Below are positions 8,246 to 15,340 of a stretch of DNA of 64,000 nt, one piece after another. Numbering within the stretch: the stretch's first letter is position 1; each line of letters begins with the position of its first letter. The stretch comes from Oceanospirillum sp048268485. Its GTDB lineage: Bacteria > Pseudomonadota > Gammaproteobacteria > Pseudomonadales > Halomonadaceae. The position numbers and the translations under genes are program-made. The stretch lies in assembly GCA_048268485.1 (NCBI GenBank), contig JBLWVL010000005.1, forward strand, positions 1 through 64,000, read 5' to 3'. Under the pieces are notes generated by a model, which was not told the origin of the DNA, ran no database searches, and saw only the letters and a program-made list of their open reading frames with translations.

Positions 8246-9280
8246 CTATTTATTGGCTGCCAGCTCTTTGCGGATAATTTCTGCCCCTGCGCTCAAGGCT
8301 TTAAGTTTGCCTCTTGCGACTTCTCTGGATAGGGGGGCCATACCGCAATTTGTACAGGGGTAAAGCTTGTCTGCGTCAACGTACTGCAGGGCTTTTCGCA
8401 AAGTATCGGCAACCTCTTCCGCGGTTTCTATTCGGTTGGTGGCGACGTCAATGGCCCCCACCATCACTTTCTTGCCCCGAATCAGTTCCAGTAGTTCGAT
8501 GGGTACGTGGGAGTTCTGACACTCCAGAGAGACAATGTCGATACTGGATTGCTGGAGCTTAGGGAAGACCTCTTCGTACTGGCGCCACTCAGAGCCCAGT
8601 GTTTTTTTCCAGTCTGTATTCGCTTTAATACCGTAGCCGTAACAGATGTGAACCACGGTTTCGCACTTTAGCCCTTCAATGGCTCTTTCCAGACAGGCGA
8701 TTCCCCAAGCGTTCACCTCATCGAAGAAGACGTTAAAGGCGGGTTCGTCAAACTGGATAATATCCACACCCGCTGCTTCCAGTTCTTTCGCTTCCTGATT
8801 CAGAATTTTGGCAAACTCCCAGGCCAGCTTTTCCCGGCTTTTGTAATGATCATCGTAGAGGGTATCGATCATGGTCATCGGGCCGGGCAGAGCCCATTTG
8901 ATCGGTTTGTCGGTCTGTTGGCGAAGAAATTTTGCATCGTCAACAAAAACGGCTTTCTGACGCGTCACCGGGCCGACAACCGTTGGCACGCTTGCATCGT
9001 AGCGATCACGGATTCTGACTGTTTTGCGGTTTTCAAAATCGACGCCGCTCAGGTGCTCGATAAAGGTTGTGACGAAGTGCTGACGTGTTTGTTCACCATC
9101 ACTGACAATATCGATACCAGCCTGCTGCTGCTCTTGTAAGGCCACACGTAGTGCATCTTCTTTACCTTCGGTTAGAGTTTCATCCTGTAGCTTCCAGGGA
9201 GACCAGAGCTTTTCCGGCTCTGCAAGCCAGGAAGGTTTCGGCAGGCTGCCCGCAGTGGATGTAGGTAATAGTTGTTTCAT
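8246..9280 (-). CDS. mesD: MesD, folate-independent core methionine synthase
   Basis: The 344-residue protein matches only the catalytic half of cobalamin-independent methionine synthase MetE. Zinc-ligand elements are visible (VVHICYGYG, a distal PCTNCGMAPLSR) together with the QFDEPAF core. It lacks the MetE N-terminal folate-binding half. Its partner is a DUF1852 gene 37 bases upstream on the same strand. That pair is the arrangement described for MesD/MesX in aerobic bacteria, where MesD makes methionine from homocysteine with an unidentified methyl donor and needs MesX and oxygen. Assignment to MesD is by this context plus family recognition. Confidence 0.8.
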   Translation of the reverse strand: MKQLLPTSTAGSLPKPSWLAEPEKLWSPWKLQDETLTEGKEDALRVALQEQQQAGIDIVSDGEQTRQHFVTTFIEHLSGVDFENRKTVRIRDRYDASVPTVVGPVTRQKAVFVDDAKFLRQQTDKPIKWALPGPMTMIDTLYDDHYKSREKLAWEFAKILNQEAKELEAAGVDIIQFDEPAFNVFFDEVNAWGIACLERAIEGLKCETVVHICYGYGIKANTDWKKTLGSEWRQYEEVFPKLQQSSIDIVSLECQNSHVPIELLELIRGKKVMVGAIDVATNRIETAEEVADTLRKALQYVDADKLYPCTNCGMAPLSREVARGKLKALSAGAEIIRKELAANK

Positions 9281-9317
9281 AGCTGATTTTTATCTCTTAA
9301 TGATATTTTCTGTGGCG

Positions 9318-10301
9318 TTACAGGGCGTATTGATCTGCCCATTTCTCAAGCAGGGCGCCATAGGGCTTGATAAAGCTTTCTTCAGTGAATCGGCCTTGCT
9401 TAATGGCCAGTTGGCCCCGTTCTTCACGGTCATAAACGATCTGGGTTAATGAGTGATCCCTGTTTTTCAGGTTAGGTTTGTAACGCTGGCCAGCTGCGGC
9501 GTTGGCGTTGTAAATCTCTGGGCGATAGATCTTCTGAAATGTCTCCATGGTGCTGATGGTGCCGATCAGCTCAAGATTGCTGTAATCATTCAGCAGGTCG
9601 CCAAAGAAATAGAAAGCGAGTGGAGCCACACTCTTAGGCGGCATAAAGTAGCGAACTTTCATGCCCATTTTCTTAAAATACTGTTCAGTTAAAGAGGGTT
9701 CGTTGGGGTTATATTCAAAGCCCAGCACCGGATGCTGATTGTCAGTACGGTGGTAGGTTTTGCTATCGGAGACACTCAGACAGATGACCGGTGGCTTTTC
9801 GAATTGAGCTTTGTAAGCGCCTGAACGGATAAAGTTCTGAAAAAGCTGGCCGTGCAGACTGCCGAAATTATCAGGAACAGAGAACTCGCTTCGGCCCTTA
9901 TTGTGATCCTGCAGCAAAATGCTGAAATCATAATCGCGTACGTAGGATGAGAAGTTGTTGCCCGCCAGACCTTCAATACGTTTGTTGGTCTTATGATCCA
10001 CAATGTTGGTTTTTAAAATCTCAATAGCTGGGAATTTGTCCCCTGACTCCGGGTGGTCGATCTCCATATCAACAGAAATAATCTCCAGCTCCACTGAGAA
10101 GCGATTGCCCTCTGGGTTATCCCAGTCTGCCAGGGCATTAAAGCGATTATTAATCATCGCAAGGGCATTGCTCAGATTCTCTTTGCGGCGTTCACCCCGG
10201 GCTAAGTTGGCAAAATTAGTGGTTAAACGTGTGCCTTCCGAAGGGTGATAATTCTCGTCGAAAGCAATTCTGTTGATATTAAATTTGAATGCGTTGTTCA
10301 T
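9318..10301 (-). CDS. mesX: MesX (DUF1852), putative oxygenase partner of MesD
   Basis: The 327-residue protein is recognised as DUF1852 from its start MNNAFKFNINRIAFDENYHP and internal segments such as TRLTTNFANLARGERRKENL. It precedes mesD in an evident operon. In the described MesD systems the DUF1852 protein is required for methionine synthesis and is suspected to be an oxygenase, possibly generating the methyl donor. No classical cofactor motif stands out. There is no methionine box or recognisable S-adenosylmethionine riboswitch upstream, so regulation is not evident. Confidence 0.8.
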   Translation of the reverse strand: MNNAFKFNINRIAFDENYHPSEGTRLTTNFANLARGERRKENLSNALAMINNRFNALADWDNPEGNRFSVELEIISVDMEIDHPESGDKFPAIEILKTNIVDHKTNKRIEGLAGNNFSSYVRDYDFSILLQDHNKGRSEFSVPDNFGSLHGQLFQNFIRSGAYKAQFEKPPVICLSVSDSKTYHRTDNQHPVLGFEYNPNEPSLTEQYFKKMGMKVRYFMPPKSVAPLAFYFFGDLLNDYSNLELIGTISTMETFQKIYRPEIYNANAAAGQRYKPNLKNRDHSLTQIVYDREERGQLAIKQGRFTEESFIKPYGALLEKWADQYAL

Positions 10302-10677
10302 CTCAGTCTGGTATCCGAATGCGTTGAAATATGATCTGAATATTGAGTTTTGTCCGGAGCGGTCGATGCTCTTATCAGATGCCTTCAGTCAGGCTTTTTG
10401 GTTTGTGCTTTGCATCTTCCGGCCGCTGAGAGCCTGAGGCGAAGTTGAATTAAGTTGATATCAGGTGCATTTATACTGAGATTTATTAATGAAAAAAAAT
10501 GGTAATAATTCATTAATCTATGAGTAAAACTTATAGGTTGGCTGTTCTGATGCTATTTCGTGATAGTTGGCAGTTCGACAGAGTGTGGTTTTTAACCTGG
10601 TTGACTTGAATCAAATTAACATGTTAACTATTTTAAAATAATAATACCGATCAAGTGCCTCTAAAAAGGATCATGTC
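10302..10677. promoter_or_regulatory. Divergent control region between mesX and the FAD monooxygenase
   Basis: These 376 bases contain no gene. They hold two striking inverted repeats. One is ATTAATGAA (10485-10493) paired with TTCATTAAT (10509-10517). The other is the 12-base palindrome TTAACATGTTAA (10616-10627), which lies directly downstream of a TTGACT box (10601-10606) and covers the expected -10 region of the + strand gene. The arrangement suggests repressor operators for one or both genes. No regulator gene is adjacent and no known riboswitch was recognised. Confidence 0.4.
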
Positions 10678-12612
10678 GTGCAATATCATCTTAATGGCTT
10701 TAAGCCTGGTAATTATCAGGTTCCTGACGCTGCCAGAAAACCTTACCCTAACCCTCCGGTTGTGGATCTGCCCACCCAGGTTGATGTCCTGATTATTGGT
10801 ACGGGCCCTGCGGGTTTAACCATGGCGCGGCAAATGTCTGAGTTCGAAGATCTCAAGACCTGTATTGTGGATATGGCTCCCGGTCCGCTACTTTTTGGGC
10901 GTGCCGATGGAATCTCCTGCCGCACGATAGAAATTATGGAAGCGTTCAATAGCAGTGAGATGGTCGTGAAAGAGGCCTATCAGCTGAAGCAAAACACCTT
11001 CTGGGAACCGGATGCGGATAACCCGCAAAACATCAAGCGGACAGAGAAAATATCGGATGCCCGTGGCGGGTTGTCAGAGTTTACCCATAGCATTGTCAAT
11101 CAGGCACGTTTGCATGAATTACTGATCGATGGCATGAGAAATTCGATCACCCGTCTGGAACCCCACTACAGCCGTGAGTTGGTCGATCTGGAAATTGATG
11201 ACAACCTGACACAGGACCCGGCTGCTTATCCGATTACTGCAACCTTTAAGCGCTCAGATGATGAGGGCAACGGCAAGGTTGAAACAGTTAAGGCCCGCTA
11301 TGTGGTGGGTTGTGACGGTGGCCGCAGCCGTGTGCGTAAAAGTCTGGGTATTGAGCTGCAGGGCGACTCTGCGAACAAAGCCTGGGGCGTAATGGATATC
11401 CTGCTCAACACCGATTTCCCTGATATTCGGGTGAAGAGCTTTATTCAGTCCAAAGATCATGGCGCTGTTATGACCATTCCCCGTGAGGGGGGGTATCTGT
11501 GTCGCTTTTATGTTGAGCTGGATCAGCTGGCTAAAGATAAACGTGCCAGAGATGTCAAACTGACCGAAAAAGATCTTGTGGCTAAAGCGCAGCAGATTTT
11601 CCATCCCTATAAGCTGGATGTTAAAGAAGTGGCCTGGTGGTCAATTTACGAAGTAGGCCAGCGTATTGCTGAGCGCTTTGATAACCGCCCTGCTGGTAGC
11701 TCTGAGAATGTGATCCCCCGGGCTTTTGTCGCCGGTGATGCTTGTCATACCCATAGTCCGAAAGGTGGCTGGGGTCTAAATACCTCTCTGCCGGATACCT
11801 TTAATCTGGGTTGGAAGCTGGCTTCTGTTCTGCAGGGCAAGTCCGACCCTAAACTGCTGCACACCTATGAAACAGAGCGTCGTAAGGTTGCTCAGCAGCT
11901 GATTGATGCTGATCGCGAACTGTCGAAACTGGTGGCAACACGTCCTGCTGCAGGGGATAGCACTGATCAGGCTCGGGTCGATACCGCTAAGATTGAAGCC
12001 TTTATGAAGCGACAGAGCGGCTTTGTATCAGGTACTGCAATTGAATATTTCCCATCCTATATCTGTACGGGACAGGAGCATCAGCATCTGGCTCCGGGCT
12101 TTAAAATTGGTCAGCGCTTCCACTCTGCTGAGGCTCAGCGCACAGCTGATGGCCGTATTCAGCATCTGGGACATCTGGTTAAAGCCGATGGCCGCTGGCG
12201 GCTGTTTGTCTTTGGCGGCGAGCAAAACCCTGCCGAGGCATCATCGGATGCTTATAAACTGATCGATTTTCTGGCCAATGATGCCACCTCTCCGGTGGTG
12301 AGATACACACCAAAAGGCGCCGATATTGATTCCGTTATCGATACTTATGCGGTTTTCCAGCAGCAGGATCTGTCCATGCATGACCTGCACTCATACCTGT
12401 GGCCCGCTAAGGGCAAGTATGGCCTGCATGATTACGAGAAGGTGTTTCAGTCTCAGGTCGGCAATGATATCTATGACCTGCGCGGTGTAGACCGAGCTAA
12501 AGGTTGCGTGGTTGTGGTTCGCCCTGATCAGCATGTTGCCGCCATCCTGCCGGTGACCACCCATGATGAACTGGCTAAGTTCTTTGATCATTTTATGATT
12601 GAACAAAACTAA
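10678..12612 (+). CDS. FAD-dependent aromatic monooxygenase, phenol-hydroxylase type
   Basis: The 644-residue flavoprotein monooxygenase belongs to the PheA/TfdB/MobA class that hydroxylates phenolic rings using NAD(P)H and O2. The dinucleotide fold VDVLIIGTGPAGLTMA is at residues 35-50. The second FAD motif (VVGCDGGRSRVRKSLG) and the GD motif (FVAGDACHTHSPKGG) follow in order. The thioredoxin-like C-terminal domain of phenol hydroxylases occupies the last 180 residues (ending DELAKFFDHFMIEQN). Length and features resemble 3-hydroxybenzoate 4-monooxygenase, but the substrate cannot be decided. It starts at a GTG with AAAAAGGA upstream. No other aromatic-degradation gene is nearby, so the gene is isolated. 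Confidence 0.82.
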   Translation: MQYHLNGFKPGNYQVPDAARKPYPNPPVVDLPTQVDVLIIGTGPAGLTMARQMSEFEDLKTCIVDMAPGPLLFGRADGISCRTIEIMEAFNSSEMVVKEAYQLKQNTFWEPDADNPQNIKRTEKISDARGGLSEFTHSIVNQARLHELLIDGMRNSITRLEPHYSRELVDLEIDDNLTQDPAAYPITATFKRSDDEGNGKVETVKARYVVGCDGGRSRVRKSLGIELQGDSANKAWGVMDILLNTDFPDIRVKSFIQSKDHGAVMTIPREGGYLCRFYVELDQLAKDKRARDVKLTEKDLVAKAQQIFHPYKLDVKEVAWWSIYEVGQRIAERFDNRPAGSSENVIPRAFVAGDACHTHSPKGGWGLNTSLPDTFNLGWKLASVLQGKSDPKLLHTYETERRKVAQQLIDADRELSKLVATRPAAGDSTDQARVDTAKIEAFMKRQSGFVSGTAIEYFPSYICTGQEHQHLAPGFKIGQRFHSAEAQRTADGRIQHLGHLVKADGRWRLFVFGGEQNPAEASSDAYKLIDFLANDATSPVVRYTPKGADIDSVIDTYAVFQQQDLSMHDLHSYLWPAKGKYGLHDYEKVFQSQVGNDIYDLRGVDRAKGCVVVVRPDQHVAAILPVTTHDELAKFFDHFMIEQN

Positions 12613-12635
12613 GCCAGGGTTGAGAAAAAAGCTGC

Positions 12636-12671
12636 AAGCCGGAAATGGATATGTCTGTTTCCGGCTTTTTT
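12636..12671 (+). terminator. Rho-independent terminator after the FAD monooxygenase
   Basis: Stem AAGCCGGAAA (12636-12645) and TTTCCGGCTT (12658-12667), loop of 12, followed by a T-run. Confidence 0.85.
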
Positions 12672-12798
12672 ATGGGAAAGAGTAAAACCAGGGCGCTTAA
12701 ATTAAGACTGAGGTGGGGAAGGTGTTTAAAGCAAGGCCATATCCGGGAAATGATTTGGTGCCTGTTAGAGAGCTTGATGGAAAAACGGTGTTATCTAT

Positions 12799-13137
12799 TC
12801 AGGCTCCACTGGATAAAACAAACTTTGCTTTTAGTTTCCTCAAAAAGCTGAAGGTGTCTATACACGGAACTCCGAATTGGTTGCAGATATTTGGAATTTT
12901 CACTTTTCTGGTTTGAGGTACAAGCAATGCTTCATGAGTCACAACTGTAGCACCAATGGTTTTTGCTTTAGCAATAATCCAGGGGTCGGCCTTGGCGAGA
13001 AAATCATCCCTGTTCTTATCGTTGTAATCCCCAGCCATTACAAACTGAAGAATACTCCTAAATACCGCTTGGGTAGCCTGATCATCATTTTCTATAAAGT
13101 GCTGTGGGCGGTCTTTGGCCCACTGTGCAGAGGGGAG
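12799..13137 (-). pseudogene. 3' remnant of a DUF4411 (PIN-like toxin) gene
   Basis: The frame reads open for about 112 codons and ends SSGA-stop. It matches the C-terminal two thirds of DUF4411 proteins: WAKDRPQHF, then FLAKADPWIIAKAK, GATVVTHE, and RKVKIPNICNQFGVPCID. The expected N-terminus with the first catalytic aspartate is absent. An in-frame TAA stands just upstream near 13138, and residual coding-like sequence continues only in another frame. A short ATG-started version (from 13038) would lack the active site. DUF4411 proteins are usually toxin-like PIN nucleases paired with an ImmA/IrrE-type antitoxin; no antitoxin is seen. It is best read as a decayed accessory gene. Confidence 0.65.
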
Positions 13138-13213
13138 TTATGGTTTTTTACATCATTACCCATATCTGATGAGTTGCATCCTGCGCTGTGCAGAATTAGA
13201 ATGAGCCCAACAT

Positions 13214-13257
13214 AACCGCCACGCCTATCGAAGAAGCGCAACCTTGGCGGTTTTTTT
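13214..13257 (+). terminator. Orphan rho-independent terminator
   Basis: AACCGCCA (13214-13221) pairs with TGGCGGTT (13245-13252) followed by a seven-T run. No intact plus-strand gene precedes it, so it probably belonged to a lost gene. Confidence 0.6.
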
Positions 13258-13373
13258 ATGCCTGTCTGGAGCTGAATGGCTCATGGTTGAGGATTATAAG
13301 AAGCCAGCGCTAACATAGTGTTCAAAGTTCTGTGTCACCGCTATAGTTAACCCTCTACAGGGAGTGACACATC

Positions 13374-13442
13374 ATGTCTGATAAATACGAAATAGATATT
13401 CAGGCCTTTGCGAAAGCTCTTCAGTCCGGTCAAGCCTCATGA
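13374..13442 (+). mobile_element. Probable 5' remnant of an IS256-family transposase gene
   Basis: A 22-codon frame, MSDKYEIDIQAFAKALQSGQ then AS-stop, has a good ribosome site (AGGGAG) and resembles the first residues of IS256-family transposases (the FDxxAFxxxLxSG pattern). The upstream sequence 13321-13352, with TTCTGTGTCAC, looks like an insertion-sequence end. The rest of the element is missing and the frame stops 28 bases before the end of the nuclease gene. The call rests on a short match. Confidence 0.4.
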
Positions 13443-13470
13443 CCTCGGAATCGGAAAACTAACATAACTG

Positions 13471-15330
13471 CTATGCTACTACCTTGGAGTCGCTTCCAAT
13501 AATTTCGAGTTTAATAGGCCTAACCTTTTCATGTTCTAAGGTTTTCCGGATAAATCTTTCCAGATTATCTTTATTGCGATGCCTCCCTAACATTATACCG
13601 CAGCATGCTAGAGAAGGCTTCGCAGGGGTTTCTCCAAAAACCCCAAATGTGCCTTGATGGAAGTCTCTATAGAGAGCACTGTCATCTGGATGGAGGATTG
13701 CAAGGGCATTAATTAAAGGTGAGCTTTGACCTGTCCGGTGGATTCCATGGACGTATTTCATCGTTAGTGCTGGCAAATAGTCTCGAAATGCTTTGTCCGC
13801 ATAACTGTACTTTGCATCCATTACGATAAGGTTTATTAACCCACTAGGCCTCACTATTTTAATTACAATGTCAGGTGATCTTTTGCTATTTATTCCATTT
13901 TGTCCTCTTTTTCTGATGCTTCTATTATCTAGGGTATAGCCTTCACTATTTACAATTGAATCTTTATCCCTATTTTTATGGTCTACAGTCCAGTAAATAG
14001 GCTCTCGAATAATCTCGATTTGATTGTCATATTTATCTATAAACTTGTTTTTAAGTAATGATTTTTCAGAAAATCTATGCTCGAAGAATCTGTTTGTTAT
14101 ATCCAGTACCCTGAAATAGGTGTAAGCCTCAAAAAGCATAGGGATAGATTCAATCGCGAAAAGGTTCTGATAAGAAGACCAGTCAATCTTCCCCTTCTCA
14201 TGCCATTTTATGATCTCATAGAATAGGTTTCTATATGCTGGCTTGTTCAGTATTTTTGTGGTTATTATAGGTCTATAGTGGATGCTTCTATTAACAGGAA
14301 GTTGGCGTTCTAAAATCAGTTTTAAATATTTTAATGTGTTAATTATTTCGTCAAATTTGTGTATTTGGGTGCCCATTAGCAGTCCTTTAAATCGGGTCAC
14401 TTTTTCAAAAAAAGATACATATCCATTAGGTATTGAAGTGGAATCATTCCTTTTATTCATTTTATGTTCCATTCGGTTGCACAATGACTGTGCCTGATGA
14501 AGCAGTAGTTCGACATAACCGTGCACGACCCAGTTTTCATAAATATCCGATTTTTCTTCTAGGATAGGGAGGAGTAGCGCGCTAGCCTTGTAGTTCTCTC
14601 CTTCAAAATTGATGTGTGCCTCTTCAGGTATATCTGTTGTCTCTAATACAGATGTGTTTTCCAATAGCCAGCCTATTGATGAGTCATCAAGTTCTTCACC
14701 TCCATTGACAGGTGTTAATCTATACTCGGGCACTAAGCGTGTCAGCGGGTTCTGGAGTATTTCAGGAATGATCTCTTTTAGAGCATGTAGCGCATGTTCT
14801 ATTTTCTCAAAAGCATGGTTTGGAGATATCTGGCCTTCTTCAAGGCCAGAACTATGCTTTGTAGCGCTAAAAATAGAATGGAGTACTTCGGGGGATAGCT
14901 CAGCCAGATAGTCAAACATTTCCTCAACCTTATCTGCCTGGCTCTTAGTGGCGGCAACCTGGATAGGTTGAAACGAAAGCAGCTCTGATACCTCGCCATT
15001 TTCATCTAGAAGAAGAATGTTCAGTTCCGCTAATCCAAAATAGTTCCAAAATAGCTTGCTATTTGTATTGTAATAACTTGCATGGGGAGCCCATGTAAAA
15101 CATACACAACCGGGGTTTTCTTTAGAGTTAGATATAAAGGAAACTGGAATGCTATGCTGATAAAGCTCAAGAACTGCAGAGCGAAAATTACCCCGGACAA
15201 TAAGGTCAAATTGAATGACCTCATCTTCCAAGACTACAGGATACTCTTGTAACGGAGTTTCTGATATATCTGGCAGCTCTATAACCGTACCGTTGCGAGG
15301 ACCATTTTTTATTTCAAGATTCAGCTTCAT
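13471..15330 (-). CDS. McrC-like DUF2357 protein with PD-(D/E)XK nuclease domain
   Basis: The start is placed at 15330 (MKLNLEIKNG) because TAAGGA sits just upstream, overlapping the stop of the previous gene; longer upstream starts lie inside that gene. The protein has 619 residues. The N-terminal and middle parts (about 1-400) look like the DUF2357 region that docks McrC-like proteins onto their AAA+ partner. The C-terminal part has the nuclease signature: an alpha-helix glutamate (LFEAYTYF, E401), SPDIVIKI (D487) and LIVMDAKYS (D505, K507). Only 10 bases separate it from the AAA+ gene, so the two are co-translated. It is probably a DNA- or RNA-cutting subunit of a type IV restriction-like defence complex; the target is unknown. 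Confidence 0.75.
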   Translation of the reverse strand: MKLNLEIKNGPRNGTVIELPDISETPLQEYPVVLEDEVIQFDLIVRGNFRSAVLELYQHSIPVSFISNSKENPGCVCFTWAPHASYYNTNSKLFWNYFGLAELNILLLDENGEVSELLSFQPIQVAATKSQADKVEEMFDYLAELSPEVLHSIFSATKHSSGLEEGQISPNHAFEKIEHALHALKEIIPEILQNPLTRLVPEYRLTPVNGGEELDDSSIGWLLENTSVLETTDIPEEAHINFEGENYKASALLLPILEEKSDIYENWVVHGYVELLLHQAQSLCNRMEHKMNKRNDSTSIPNGYVSFFEKVTRFKGLLMGTQIHKFDEIINTLKYLKLILERQLPVNRSIHYRPIITTKILNKPAYRNLFYEIIKWHEKGKIDWSSYQNLFAIESIPMLFEAYTYFRVLDITNRFFEHRFSEKSLLKNKFIDKYDNQIEIIREPIYWTVDHKNRDKDSIVNSEGYTLDNRSIRKRGQNGINSKRSPDIVIKIVRPSGLINLIVMDAKYSYADKAFRDYLPALTMKYVHGIHRTGQSSPLINALAILHPDDSALYRDFHQGTFGVFGETPAKPSLACCGIMLGRHRNKDNLERFIRKTLEHEKVRPIKLEIIGSDSKVVA

Positions 15331-15340
15331 AATTCTATCC

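Larger units (their letters stand above)
13138..13470. other. Gene-poor accessory spacer with orphan terminator and IS fragment
   Basis: Between the DUF4411 remnant and the nuclease gene there is no intact gene. The stretch holds possible out-of-frame DUF4411 debris up to about 13190, an orphan plus-strand terminator (13214-13257), and the 22-codon transposase-like start at 13374-13442. Confidence 0.5.

Noticed and set aside
10302..10480. Possible S-adenosylmethionine or cobalamin riboswitch upstream of mesX
   Set aside because: None of the conserved riboswitch core motifs could be recognised in the leader.
12713..12916. 67-codon plus-strand frame opposite the DUF4411 remnant
   Set aside because: No recognisable family; its second half is antisense to DUF4411-like coding sequence, so it is most likely a shadow.
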